A stretch of 64,000 nt of DNA from Prosthecodimorpha staleyi (GCF_018729455.1 NZ_JAHHZF010000001.1:186001-250000), one strand, 5' to 3'. Shown: positions 37,810 to 46,843, counted from the first letter of the stretch. The notes: generated from the letters alone by a model not told the origin. A program made the numbers and translations.

Positions 37810-38223
37810 ATGAAGCACTTTGTCGGCATCGTCGAGAAGGAACCGGGCTCCCTTTGGAGCATCTGGTTTCCCGATTGCCCGGGCTGCACGACGGCCGCCG
37901 AAGACTTCGAGACCGCCCTGGGACAGGCGAAGGATGCGCTCAGGCTTTGGACCGACGAGGCGGCCGAGGACGGCGCCGCCGAAGCCCTCCCGCGCACGCT
38001 CGACCAGCTGCGCACCGATCCGGCCGTCCTGGAGGCGCTCGCGCAGGGCCATGCGGCGGTCCTCGTGCCGCTGATCCAGGAATCCGGGCGTTCGGTGCGC
38101 GCCAACATCTCGCTCGATGCCGGGCTGCTGCAGTCGATCGACATGGCCGCCAAGGCGCGCGGGCTGACCCGGTCGGCCTTCCTGGCCTCGGCGGCGCGCG
38201 AGAAGATCCTCGCCGAGGTCTGA
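37810..38223 (+). CDS. hicB: HicB-type antitoxin
   Basis: Antitoxin of 137 aa. The N-terminal half is the degenerate RNase-H-like HicB fold (VGIVEKEPGSLWSIWFPDCPGC, FETALGQAKDALRLW). The C-terminal half (ESGRSVRANISLDAGLLQSIDMAAKARGLTRSAFL) is a ribbon-helix-helix DNA-binding domain, so it probably represses its own operon. It follows the HicA gene after 33 bases. The pair is intact, with no sign of decay. Confidence 0.85.
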   Translation: MKHFVGIVEKEPGSLWSIWFPDCPGCTTAAEDFETALGQAKDALRLWTDEAAEDGAAEALPRTLDQLRTDPAVLEALAQGHAAVLVPLIQESGRSVRANISLDAGLLQSIDMAAKARGLTRSAFLASAAREKILAEV

Positions 38224-38269
38224 ACCGCCCCCGGGGCCGCCGCAAGAGCCGCCCCGGCGGCGGGCGGCG

Positions 38270-38725
38270 TCAGAGCGCCAGGTCATAGGTGACCCATCGC
38301 GTCTTCATCGCCAGCCGGTCGTAGACCTTGCGGGCGCGGGCATTGTCCTCCGCGGTGATCCAGCGGATCACGCTCCAGCCGCGGGCGCGGCCGATTGCGG
38401 CGATCCGGGCGATCAGCGCATCCGCTGTGCCGGATCCGCGCGTGGCCTCCGACACGAAGAGATCGTCCAGAAAGCCGCCGGTGGTCGCCGAGAGCGGGCG
38501 CGCGAAGGCCCGGAAATGGGCGATGCCGACCGGAACGCCGGCGGCGTCGACCGCGACCAGCCCCTCGACCTCATGGGCCGGATCCATCAGCCAGGACCAG
38601 ACCGTGTCGCGCATCGCCGGCGTCTGGGTGACCCGATAGAAATCGGCATAGCCGGCATAGAGGTCGTCCCAGGCCGCGCGATGTTCCGGCGCCGTCGGCA
38701 GGATGCGGATCGTTGCGTCGGTCAT
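38270..38725 (-). CDS. GNAT-family N-acetyltransferase
   Basis: Acetyl-CoA-dependent acyltransferase (151 aa) of the GNAT fold. The acetyl-CoA loop is LFVSEATRGSGTADALIA, preceded by GVPVGIAHF; the C-terminal ITAEDNARARKVYDRLAMK is the typical helix-strand end. It is 15 bases downstream of the MttB-family gene on the same strand, so probably in its operon, and converges on hicB. The acceptor is unknown; acetylation of an amine from the pathway is possible. Confidence 0.85.
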   Translation of the reverse strand: MTDATIRILPTAPEHRAAWDDLYAGYADFYRVTQTPAMRDTVWSWLMDPAHEVEGLVAVDAAGVPVGIAHFRAFARPLSATTGGFLDDLFVSEATRGSGTADALIARIAAIGRARGWSVIRWITAEDNARARKVYDRLAMKTRWVTYDLAL

Positions 38726-38740
38726 GGCCAGGGATCCGTG

Positions 38741-40315
38741 TCAGAAATCCGTCGGGGCGCCGCCTTCGGCCTTGCGGCGGGCGACGAAGGCGGCAAGCTC
38801 CTCGGCGACGGCCGGATCGATCGCCGGCTCGGCATAGGCGGCGAGCTTGTCGCGGTAGAGGCGCTCGGCCGTGTCGTAGGCGGTCGGGCTGCCGGCCTCG
38901 CGCCAGGTCTCATAATTGCGCCAGTCGGAGATCATCGGCGCGAAGAAGGCCGTGCGGTAGCGCGCCTGGGTATGGGCGCAGCCGAAGAAATGCCCGCCCG
39001 GGCCGACCTCGCGCATGGCGTCGAGCGCCAGGCTGTCGGCATCGACCACCAGCGGGGTGAGGAATTCGGCGACCATCCCGAGCATGTCGGCATCGAGCAC
39101 CATCTTCTCGAAGGAGGCGTGCAGGCCGCCTTCCATCCAGCCGGCGCCGTGCATGAGCAGGTTGGCGCCGCCCATGATCGCGCCCCAGAGCGAGAAGACG
39201 CTCTCATAGGCCGCCTGGGCATCGAGCGTATTGGCCGCGCAGGCATTGGACGACCGGTAGGGCAGTCCGTAGCGCCGGGCGAGCTGGCCGCCGAGCAGGG
39301 CCGATTTCATGTATTCCGGCGTCCCGAAGGCGGGCGCGCCGGACTTCATGTCGACATTCGACGTGAAGCCGCCATAGACGAAGGGCGCGCCGGGCCGGAC
39401 GGTCTGGGCGAGCACGAGACCGGCCAGCGCCTCCGCGTTCTGCTGGGCGACCGCGCCGGCGATGGTCACCGGCGCCATGGCGCCGGCGAGCGTGAAGGGC
39501 GTCAGCACCGTCACCTGGTTGGCACGTGCCATCTGGATGACGCCTTCGAGCATCGGCGCGTCGAGCCGCAGCGGCGACGACGAGTTGATGATGGTGAAGA
39601 CCGAGGGCTCGCGCTCCAACTGATCGCGCGAAATGCCGCGGGCGATCCGGGCCATCTCGATGCCGTCGACGATCCGCTCGCGGCCGAGCGCATAGGCGTG
39701 GATCGGCTTGTCGGTCAGCGTCAGCATGTCGTAGAGCGCGTCGAGATGCCGGATCGAGGCATGCAGGTCGGCGGGCTCGGTCGGGTAGCCGGCAACGATG
39801 TGGATCGCGTCGAGCGACTGGCAGAGCCGCACCAGGTTCTGGAAATCGGCCCGGTTGCCCGGCCGGCGGCCGCCCTGCCGGTCGGCCACGTTGGGGGTCG
39901 AGGCGACCGACCCGAAGGCGACATAGCCGTCGCCGAGCATCATGTCCCGGTCGGGGTTGCGGGCATGCAGGCGGAAGCTGGTCGGTGCGCGGCCGATGAC
40001 GCTCTCGACGAGGCCGCGATCGAAGCGTACCCGCTCGGAATCGGGGTCCACATCCGCGCCGGCTTCCTTCAGGATCGCGCGCGCCTCGACATGGAGAAAG
40101 TCCATGCCGATCTCTTCGAGGACCGTCAGCGACGCCTGGTGGATCGCCTCCAATTCGTCCGCCGAGACGGCCGCAACGGGCGCGAAGGGCAGCCGCGGCT
40201 GCGGCTTGCGCGCGGCCTGCGGTGCGGCCCGCGCCCGCTCCTCGCGGCCGCGGCGGCCGCGACGCTCGCCGGCCGGGGCGCCGGTCTCCTGGGGGATTGC
40301 CGTCTCGATGGTCAT
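38741..40315 (-). CDS. MttB/trimethylamine-methyltransferase family protein (no pyrrolysine)
   Basis: Methyltransferase-family protein of 524 aa (COG5598 type). The N-terminal 40 residues are arginine-rich and disordered. The barrel starts near ADELEAIHQASLTVLEEIGMDF and includes FGSVASTPNVAD, NSSSPLRLDAPML, APFVYGGFTSNVDMKS and PYRSSNACAANTLDAQAAYE. The frame has no in-frame stop, so the amber codon for pyrrolysine of true MttB is absent. Relatives without pyrrolysine demethylate glycine betaine, carnitine or proline betaine to a corrinoid protein. No corrinoid-protein gene lies nearby. It is divergent from the alcohol dehydrogenase, with 181 bp between, and is followed by a GNAT gene. The methyl acceptor is unknown. 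Confidence 0.85.
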   Translation of the reverse strand: MTIETAIPQETGAPAGERRGRRGREERARAAPQAARKPQPRLPFAPVAAVSADELEAIHQASLTVLEEIGMDFLHVEARAILKEAGADVDPDSERVRFDRGLVESVIGRAPTSFRLHARNPDRDMMLGDGYVAFGSVASTPNVADRQGGRRPGNRADFQNLVRLCQSLDAIHIVAGYPTEPADLHASIRHLDALYDMLTLTDKPIHAYALGRERIVDGIEMARIARGISRDQLEREPSVFTIINSSSPLRLDAPMLEGVIQMARANQVTVLTPFTLAGAMAPVTIAGAVAQQNAEALAGLVLAQTVRPGAPFVYGGFTSNVDMKSGAPAFGTPEYMKSALLGGQLARRYGLPYRSSNACAANTLDAQAAYESVFSLWGAIMGGANLLMHGAGWMEGGLHASFEKMVLDADMLGMVAEFLTPLVVDADSLALDAMREVGPGGHFFGCAHTQARYRTAFFAPMISDWRNYETWREAGSPTAYDTAERLYRDKLAAYAEPAIDPAVAEELAAFVARRKAEGGAPTDF

Positions 40316-40496
40316 GGATCGCCTTGTCGCCGCGCGCAGTCGGGCACCGTCGACCGGAAACCTGCCCTGTCGGCGGCCTCGCGAAAAGGGTCGCCGTGAT
40401 GGGATCGCATTTTTGGATCGCGGCATCGAATAAATCGCGCTCCCGCCGGCTTGCGGCTTCTCTAAACCTGAGGCCCGTCAACCGGAGTGATCGCGC

Positions 40497-41645
40497 ATGA
40501 GCCGTTGGGACCTCGCCATGAGCCCGCATGTCACCGGCGGCGTCGGCGCGCGCCAGGCCGCCGGGGCCCTGACCGCGGCCCGCACCGGGCCGGGCGCGGC
40601 GGTCCTGCTCGTCGCCGATCCCGGCCTTGCCGCCACGCCGCTGATCGGCGAGGTCACGGCCTCGCTCGCCCACGCCAGCCTCGGCGTCACGGTCTTCTCC
40701 GATTTCACCGGCGATCCGACCGCCGCCCAGGTCGATGCGGCCGCCGACCTGGCGCGCCGGACGCAGGCCCGCGCCGTGGTGGCGCTCGGCGGCGGCTCGG
40801 CGCTCGATCTCGGCAAGGCGGTCGGCGCGATCGCCGGCGACACCGCACCGGCCGTCACCTACCAGCTCTGCGAACGCGATTTCCCGGCGGCGACGCTCGC
40901 CCGCATCTGCATCCCGACCACCTCCGGCACCGGTTCAGAGGCGACCCGGACGGCGATCGTGACCCGCGCCGACAAGGCCAAGGTCTGGCTCTGGGGCGAC
41001 GCCATCAAGGCGCATGAGATCATCCTCGATCCGGAGACGACGCTGTCGCTGCCGGCGGCTCTGACCGCCCAGACCGGCATCGACGCCCTGGTCCATGCGC
41101 TCGAGGCGGCCACCAACGGCAACGCCACCGCCGCCAACAACCTCTACGCCCATGAGGCGATCCGGCTGGCGAGCCGAAACCTGGAGGCCGCCGTCGCGGA
41201 CGGCAGCGATCTCGCCGCGCGCGACGGGCTGCAGCGCGCCGCATGGCTGGCCGGCATCGCCATCGACAACGGCGGCACCGCGGTCGCCCACAATATCGGC
41301 CACGCGCTCGCCTCGCTCCGGCCGCTGCATCACGGCCGCTCGGTCGCGCTCGGCCTGATCGCCACGCTCTCCTGGAACCTCGCCGACGACGACGGCCGCT
41401 TCAACGCCGCCGCCCAGGCGATGGGCCTCGCCGGCGCCCACGAATTGCCCGAGGCCTTCGAGCGGCTGACCCGTGCGGTCGGCATCAAGGTCTCGCTCGC
41501 AGACGAATTCGCCGGCGTGACGCCGGAGATGCTCGCCACCCAGATGGCCCGGCCGGAAAATGCCGCCATGCGCCAGTCCAACCGCCGCAGGATCGAGGAT
41601 CCCGATCTCCTCGTCTTCGCCGAACGCGTGCTGACCCAGGCCTGA
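40497..41645 (+). CDS. Iron-containing (group III) alcohol dehydrogenase
   Basis: NAD(P)-dependent dehydrogenase (382 aa). The nucleotide site is VVALGGGSALDLGKAVG, and IPTTSGTGSEAT is the family signature. Metal ligands lie in TGIDALVHALEAAT (Asp, His) and NIGHALASLRPLHHG (two His). It would oxidise an alcohol to aldehyde, or the reverse, in the cytoplasm. An aldehyde dehydrogenase follows after 71 bp and an enolase-family enzyme and LysR regulator follow that, all on one strand. The ATG at 40497 follows GGAG. The alcohol is unknown. Confidence 0.92.
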   Translation: MSRWDLAMSPHVTGGVGARQAAGALTAARTGPGAAVLLVADPGLAATPLIGEVTASLAHASLGVTVFSDFTGDPTAAQVDAAADLARRTQARAVVALGGGSALDLGKAVGAIAGDTAPAVTYQLCERDFPAATLARICIPTTSGTGSEATRTAIVTRADKAKVWLWGDAIKAHEIILDPETTLSLPAALTAQTGIDALVHALEAATNGNATAANNLYAHEAIRLASRNLEAAVADGSDLAARDGLQRAAWLAGIAIDNGGTAVAHNIGHALASLRPLHHGRSVALGLIATLSWNLADDDGRFNAAAQAMGLAGAHELPEAFERLTRAVGIKVSLADEFAGVTPEMLATQMARPENAAMRQSNRRRIEDPDLLVFAERVLTQA

Positions 41646-41716
41646 CGCCCGCTTGCGGGCACCCTGCAGGCGTGCGGCCCGGCCGCCCCGCTGCAGCCGG
41701 AACGGAGAGGAATGCC

Positions 41717-43225
41717 ATGCTCGACCGCCCGACGACCCGCGCCGGCTGGGAGGCCCGCGCCGCGGACCTGAAGCCGGAAGGCCGCGCCTTCATCGACGGC
41801 CGCCCGGTCGCGGCCCGGTCCGGACGGACCTTCGAGAAGCGCTCGCCGGTCGACGGCCGCGTCATCGCAGAGGTCGCCGATTGCGATGCGGCCGATGTCG
41901 ATGCCGCGGTTGCCGCTGCGCGCGCCGCCTTCGAGGATGGCCGCTGGCGCAACCTGCCGCCGGCCGAGAAGAAGCGCATCCTGCTCGCCTTCGCCGACAA
42001 GGTCCGCGCGGATATCGACTATCTGGCGCTGCTGGAGACGCTCGATGTCGGCAAGGTGATCGGCAATTCACTCGCCGTGGACGTGCCCTTCTGCGCCAAC
42101 TGCCTGCAGTATTACGCCGAATTCGCCGACAAGCTGTACGGCGAGATCGCCCCGGTCGGGCCGGGCGACACGGCACTCGTCAGCAAGGAGCCGCTCGGCG
42201 TCGTCGGCGCGATCGTGCCCTGGAACTATCCGCTGATCATCTCCGCCTGGAAGATCGGCCCGGCCCTGGTGGCGGGCAATTCGGTCGTGCTGAAGCCGGC
42301 CGAGCAATCGCCGCTCTCCGCCATCCGGCTCGGCCAACTGGCGAAGGAAGCCGGCCTGCCCGACGGCGTGCTCAACATCGTGCCCGGCTTCGGCGAGCGG
42401 GCCGGCCAGCCGCTGGCCCTGCACCCGGACGTCGACATGATCTCCTTCACCGGCTCGACCGAGGTCGGCAAGCTGATGATGGTCTATGCCGGTCAGTCGA
42501 ACATGAAGCGCGTGGCGCTCGAATGCGGCGGCAAGAGCCCGCATGTGGTCCTGGCCGACGCGGATCTCGACGCCGCCGCCGAGAGCATCGCCTGGGGCAT
42601 CTTCTATAATCAGGGCGAAACCTGCCATGCCGGCTCGCGCATCCTGGTCCATCGCAGCGTCCAGGCGGCCCTGGTCGAGAAGATTGCGGCCGTCGCCAAG
42701 GCGCAGATCCCGCTCGGCCATGCGCTCGATCCGGCCGCCCAGATGGGCGCGCTGGTCGAGCCGCGCCACCTGGAGCGGGTGCTCGGCTATGTCGAGACCG
42801 GCCGCGTCGAGGGCGCCCGCATCGCCTGCGGCGGCCGGCGCGCGAGCGGAGACGGGCTGGACGCCGGGCTCTACGTGGAGGCGACCATCCTGGACGATGT
42901 CGCCCCCGACGCCCGCGTCGCCCGCGAGGAGATTTTCGGCCCGGTGCTGGTGGTGACGCCGTTCGAGACTGAGGCCGAGGCGGTCGCGCTCGCCAACGAT
43001 TCCATCTACGGCCTCGCCGCGGCGGTCTGGACGGCCGACATGAACGCCACCCACCGGCTGACCCGCTCGATCTGCGCCGGCACGGTGTGGGTCAACTGCT
43101 TCGACCGCTCGTCGCTCGCCACCCCTTTCGGCGGCTTCCGGCAGTCCGGCTTCGGCCGCGACCGCAGCCCGCATGCGATCGAGAAATACATGGATTTCAA
43201 GACCATCTGGACCGCCTACCGGTGA
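41717..43225 (+). CDS. NAD-dependent aldehyde dehydrogenase, PuuC/BetB-like
   Basis: Oxidises an aldehyde to carboxylate (502 aa). Catalytic Cys303 is in NQGETCHAGSR and the general base Glu269 in LECGGKSPH; IVPWNYPL and FTGSTEVGK bind the cofactor. The Cys/Glu spacing and overall length are those of class I ALDHs acting on amino- or betaine aldehydes; PuuC and BetB are the nearest types by pattern. GGAGAGG precedes the ATG at 41717. It should take the product of the alcohol dehydrogenase before it. A short GCCCGC-TT-GCGGGC hairpin (41647-41660) sits in the 71-bp gap. Confidence 0.92.
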   Translation: MLDRPTTRAGWEARAADLKPEGRAFIDGRPVAARSGRTFEKRSPVDGRVIAEVADCDAADVDAAVAAARAAFEDGRWRNLPPAEKKRILLAFADKVRADIDYLALLETLDVGKVIGNSLAVDVPFCANCLQYYAEFADKLYGEIAPVGPGDTALVSKEPLGVVGAIVPWNYPLIISAWKIGPALVAGNSVVLKPAEQSPLSAIRLGQLAKEAGLPDGVLNIVPGFGERAGQPLALHPDVDMISFTGSTEVGKLMMVYAGQSNMKRVALECGGKSPHVVLADADLDAAAESIAWGIFYNQGETCHAGSRILVHRSVQAALVEKIAAVAKAQIPLGHALDPAAQMGALVEPRHLERVLGYVETGRVEGARIACGGRRASGDGLDAGLYVEATILDDVAPDARVAREEIFGPVLVVTPFETEAEAVALANDSIYGLAAAVWTADMNATHRLTRSICAGTVWVNCFDRSSLATPFGGFRQSGFGRDRSPHAIEKYMDFKTIWTAYR

Positions 43226-43292
43226 GACGGCCGGAAGCGGCCATCAAGAACCGGGCAATCAAGAAATCGACTGCGAGGGGCAGGAGCGCGCG

Positions 43293-44402
43293 ATGAAGAT
43301 CACCGCCATCGAGATCACCCATCACCGCCTGCCGCTCGATCCGCCCTTCAATGCCAGCTGGGATACCCGGCCGCGCACCCATTTCGACGCCACCATCGTG
43401 CGCGTGAAGACCGACGAGGGCTTCGAGGGCATCGCGTCCGGCGACACCATGACGGGCTTTGCCGGCCATGAGCCGATGTTCGTCGGCCAGGACCCGCTCG
43501 CCATCGAGCGGCACTACCGCATCCTGTCCAACATCCAGTTCCACTACGGCCGCTGCTGGCCGCTCGATCTGGCGCTCTGGGATCTCGCCGGCAAGATCGC
43601 CGGTCAGCCGGTCTGGAAACTGCTCGGCGGGCTCAGCGACCGGGTCCGCGCCTATGCCTCCTCGGGCACGCTCAGGGCCCCGGCCGCGTTGGCCGATGCG
43701 GCCGAGGCCTATCTGGCGCAAGGCTTCAAGGCGCTGAAGATCCGCTTTCACCGCGGCGACTGGCGCGCCGACGTGGCCGCGCTCGAAGCCGTGCGGGCCC
43801 GGGTCGGCGACCGGCTGGAGCTGATGGTCGACTGCAACCAGGGCTGGCGCATGTCCTGGGACGCCTACGCACCCTGGTCGCTCAAGGATGCGCTCCAGGT
43901 CGCCCGCGAGATGGAGCGGCTCCGCGTCTACTGGATGGAGGAGCCGCTGTTCCGCGCCGACCGCGACGGCATGCGGCGGCTGCGCGAGATGGTCGACGTG
44001 CGGATTGCCGGCGGCGAGATGACCCGCGAGATCTACGAGTTCCGCGACCTGATCCGCGACGGCTGCCTCGACGTGGTGCAGCCCGACGCCGCCCTGGTCG
44101 GCGGCATTTCCGGCCTGCGCCGCGTCGCCGCCATGGCGGAAGCCGCCAATGTGGTGTTCACGCCGCATACCTGGACCAACGGCATGGGCGTGGTCGCCAA
44201 TGCGCACCTGACCTGCGGCCTCGCCGACGCGCCCTTCATGGAATTCCCGTTCGATCCGCCGGAATGGTCGCTCGACCGGCGCGATTTTCCGATGCGGGCG
44301 CCCCTGGAGATCGATGCCGACGGCTTCGTGGTGCTGTCGGACCGGCCCGGGATGGGCTACGAACTGGATGAAGACCGGCTCGCGGCGACCCGCATCGGCT
44401 GA
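43293..44402 (+). CDS. Enolase-superfamily enzyme, mandelate racemase/muconate lactonizing type
   Basis: Magnesium enzyme (369 aa) that abstracts the proton next to a carboxylate. Candidate acid-base residues are Lys149 with Arg151 (ALKIRFHR; Lys-x-Arg replaces the more usual Lys-x-Lys) and His292 in PHTWTNGMG. Metal ligands are Asp180 in DCNQGW, Glu217 in MEEPLF and Glu242 in GGEMTRE. The His-Asp side favours a mandelate-racemase-subgroup dehydratase or racemase. Hydroxyproline-betaine 2-epimerase is also from this superfamily and would fit the betaine context, but the residues do not settle this. The gene is in line with the dehydrogenase genes before it and the LysR gene after it. Confidence 0.88.
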   Translation: MKITAIEITHHRLPLDPPFNASWDTRPRTHFDATIVRVKTDEGFEGIASGDTMTGFAGHEPMFVGQDPLAIERHYRILSNIQFHYGRCWPLDLALWDLAGKIAGQPVWKLLGGLSDRVRAYASSGTLRAPAALADAAEAYLAQGFKALKIRFHRGDWRADVAALEAVRARVGDRLELMVDCNQGWRMSWDAYAPWSLKDALQVAREMERLRVYWMEEPLFRADRDGMRRLREMVDVRIAGGEMTREIYEFRDLIRDGCLDVVQPDAALVGGISGLRRVAAMAEAANVVFTPHTWTNGMGVVANAHLTCGLADAPFMEFPFDPPEWSLDRRDFPMRAPLEIDADGFVVLSDRPGMGYELDEDRLAATRIG

Positions 44403-44431
44403 CCGCCGGCCGGCGACCCCGAGGATCCCGC

Positions 44432-45382
44432 ATGGACCGTCGCTGGCTGCCGCTCAATGCGCTCCGGGCCTTCGAGGCCGCCGGGCGCCACCGCAGCTTC
44501 ACCGCCGCCGCCCAGTCGCTGATGGTGACGCAATCCGCCGTCAGCCGCCACGTCATCGGACTGGAGGACCTGCTCGGCATCCAGCTGTTCGAACGCAAGC
44601 CGCACCAGCTTGCGCTGACCGATGCCGGCCGCCGCATCCTGCCGGTGGTGACGCGCTCCTTCGACCGCATCGACGAGGTGCTGGAGGAGGTGCGCGCCGA
44701 CAAGGGCACGCCGCGCCGCGCGCTCAAGGTGCTGCTGCCGCACACCTTCGCCCACCAGCTGGCGATCCCGATGCTGAAGGATTTCCGTGCTGAGCATCCC
44801 GATATCGGCATCGACCTCGACAGCCGCACCGTCGCCGGGCCGATGGAGCGCAGCGCCGATGTGGCGGTGGTCTATTCCGAGCCGAAGGTCACCGACCGGG
44901 TGCTCGACCTCTTGTGGATGGTGCGCCTGACCATCCTGTGCCACCCGGACGTGGCCGCGACCGTCCGGCCGGGCGATCTCGCCGGCTTCCTGGCCGCCCA
45001 CGACCTCCTGCATGTCCGGCTCGACGAGCGGCCGAAGACCTATCTCTGGGACATGTTCGCCCGCTCGGCCGGCTGCCCGGACCTGAAGACCGACCGCGGC
45101 CTCGTCTTCGACACCGCCCAGATGGCCGCCGGCTACGCCATGGCGGGCGAGGGCCTCGCCCTGGTCGATCCCCTGCTGTTCCGCGAGGAGATCGCCAGCG
45201 GCCGCCTCGTCCGCCCGGTCGATCTGATGATCGACGACGGCTACGGCTACTATCTCGCCACCGACCCGGACGACCTCGGCGAGACGGCCGTCTCGATCTT
45301 CCGCTCCTGGCTGATCCGCCGCTTCTCCGCGCCACCCTTCTCCACCGGCAGCAAGGCCATGCCGGACGGCACCGCACCCTGA
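44432..45382 (+). CDS. LysR-family transcriptional regulator, GcvA-like
   Basis: Regulator of 316 aa. The N-terminal helix-turn-helix (NALRAFEAAGRHRSFTAAAQ, MVTQSAVSRHVIGLEDLLG, LFERKPHQLALTDAG) is the GcvA type. The effector domain follows from about residue 90. It starts 29 bases after the enolase-family gene on the same strand and ends at a strong hairpin, so it is probably the last gene of the operon. It likely controls the dehydrogenase genes and perhaps the divergent MttB-family gene across the 181-bp gap at 40316-40496. Confidence 0.9.
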   Translation: MDRRWLPLNALRAFEAAGRHRSFTAAAQSLMVTQSAVSRHVIGLEDLLGIQLFERKPHQLALTDAGRRILPVVTRSFDRIDEVLEEVRADKGTPRRALKVLLPHTFAHQLAIPMLKDFRAEHPDIGIDLDSRTVAGPMERSADVAVVYSEPKVTDRVLDLLWMVRLTILCHPDVAATVRPGDLAGFLAAHDLLHVRLDERPKTYLWDMFARSAGCPDLKTDRGLVFDTAQMAAGYAMAGEGLALVDPLLFREEIASGRLVRPVDLMIDDGYGYYLATDPDDLGETAVSIFRSWLIRRFSAPPFSTGSKAMPDGTAP

Positions 45383-45433
45383 TCCGGTTCGCTGCGCCGG
45401 CATCGCCGGCGACCCGTCACCCCTGAAACGCGA

Positions 45434-45462
45434 AGGCCGCGCGGCACCCGTCCGCGCGGCCT
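45434..45462. terminator. Bidirectional terminator between LysR and phytase-like genes
   Basis: AGGCCGCGCGG and CCGCGCGGCCT form a perfect 11-bp stem around CACCCGT, within wider CGCGA/TCGCG flanks. It lies 51 bases after the LysR stop and 19 before the end of the convergent gene. No long T run is present. Confidence 0.75.
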
Positions 45463-45481
45463 CTGCTCGCGTTCGACGCGC

Positions 45482-46843
45482 TCACTTGGCGGCGAGCAGA
45501 TCCTTGACTTCGAGGAGGACGAACTCGTTGTCGTCCGCCTTGTTCGGCTCGCGACCGGCCGAGAAGGGAAGATTGTTGTCGTTGCCGACCACGATCAGGC
45601 CGGCCGCGGCGTCGACCACGTCGACATTCTCGATGGTCACGAAGGGCATGGCGAGCTTGCCACCCCGGCCGCCCTGGCGGGCGAGTTCCCGGGGGTCCTG
45701 GATGGCGAGCAGGTCGATGTCGCCGATCTTGCGCACCAGGCCGCCGACATTGGCGTCGGAGAACTCGACCTTCACGATGCGCTTGTACTTGGCCACGTCC
45801 TCGAAGCAGTCGGGCTTCTTCTCACCGGCCGGGCAGGCCTTGTCGGCGGTGCCTTCGCCATTGTCGCGCTCGATGATCAGGCCGGTGGTGGCGTCGATCA
45901 TGTTGAAGTCGCCGATGGCGTTGCCGTTGGCGGCCAGCTGGTACTTCCAGGACCGGCCGGTCCACTTCTCGCCCTGCACGTCGAATTCGAGCACGCGCAG
46001 CACTTCCTTGCCGTCGACGGTCTCGAAGGCCTTCTTGCCTTCGTCCCAGATCGGGCCTTCCAACAGCGCATAAAGGAACTTGCCGTCCGGCGACTGGGCC
46101 ATGCCCTCGAAGCCCTTGGAGCGGCGCACCTGGAAGGCGACCGGGGCACCCGGCATGGCCGGGGTGGTGACCGAATAGTGGTCCGGCGACTTCACGACCT
46201 TGCCGTCGACTTCCGTCTCGAACACCGCCTCGACCTTGCCGTTGGCGTCGGTGCGGACGAGATACGGGCCGAGTTCCTCGCCGATCCACAGCTTGCCGGC
46301 GATCGGCTGGATCGACTCGATGTCGAAGTCGGCGCCGGTCAGATAGCGCTCGCGGGTCGCCTCGTTCATGATCCGGAACGGAACCTTCTTGTCCGGGTCG
46401 GTCAGGAAGGTGGTGGCGGTGCGCTCGACCTTGCCGCCCGCGAAGTCGATCTTCAGCCGGTGCACCATCAGGGCGGCGTCGGGCGAGTTGCCCTTGGAGC
46501 CGAAGCCGTTGTCGGTCAGGACGAGATACTCGCCGTTGCCGAGCGAGCGGACGCCCGAGAAGCCCTGCACGGCCTGGCCCTTGAAGGGCAGCGAGAGGCC
46601 GGTCGGACGGATGCCGGACTTGCCCATGATCGAGCCGATCGCGTCGGTGCGGCGGCCGCCCTGCGTGTACTTCGCGGAGGTCTTGAGATCCTCCGGCGCA
46701 TCGGCCGGGGCGTCGACGAAGCTCGCCGCCGGCAGGACGGCGTGGCCCATCAGGGTGGCCTTGAAGGACTTCGGCTCGCCATCGGCGAGGGCTGCGGTGG
46801 CGAGCGTCAGGCTCGCGAGGATCGCGGCGAGGCAGGTGCGCAT
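45482..46843 (-). CDS. Secreted esterase-like activity of phytase family protein
   Basis: Periplasmic or secreted protein (453 aa) with a clear signal peptide (residues 1-21, ATAALADG). It has the beta-propeller-like pattern of the phytase-like family: GIRPTGLSLPF, QGFSGVRSLGNGEYLVLTDNGFGSKGNSPDA, GKLWIGEELGPYLVRTDANG, SKGFEGMAQSPDGKFLYALLEG and VDAAAGLIVVGNDNNLPFS near the end. Members are annotated with esterase-like or phytase activity, but few are tested. The start at 46843 gives the signal peptide; the frame upstream does not look coding. It stands alone, divergent from the MFS gene. Confidence 0.87.
   Translation of the reverse strand: MRTCLAAILASLTLATAALADGEPKSFKATLMGHAVLPAASFVDAPADAPEDLKTSAKYTQGGRRTDAIGSIMGKSGIRPTGLSLPFKGQAVQGFSGVRSLGNGEYLVLTDNGFGSKGNSPDAALMVHRLKIDFAGGKVERTATTFLTDPDKKVPFRIMNEATRERYLTGADFDIESIQPIAGKLWIGEELGPYLVRTDANGKVEAVFETEVDGKVVKSPDHYSVTTPAMPGAPVAFQVRRSKGFEGMAQSPDGKFLYALLEGPIWDEGKKAFETVDGKEVLRVLEFDVQGEKWTGRSWKYQLAANGNAIGDFNMIDATTGLIIERDNGEGTADKACPAGEKKPDCFEDVAKYKRIVKVEFSDANVGGLVRKIGDIDLLAIQDPRELARQGGRGGKLAMPFVTIENVDVVDAAAGLIVVGNDNNLPFSAGREPNKADDNEFVLLEVKDLLAAK

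Noticed and set aside
38224-38269. Terminator between hicB and the GNAT gene
   Set aside because: GC-rich inverted segments exist but no clear, uninterrupted stem or T tract.
38741-40315. Pyrrolysine-containing MttB
   Set aside because: No in-frame amber codon interrupts the gene.
40316-40496. Glycine or cobalamin riboswitch between the MttB-family and alcohol dehydrogenase genes
   Set aside because: I found no conserved core or recognisable hairpins of either class; the region looks like a plain divergent promoter.
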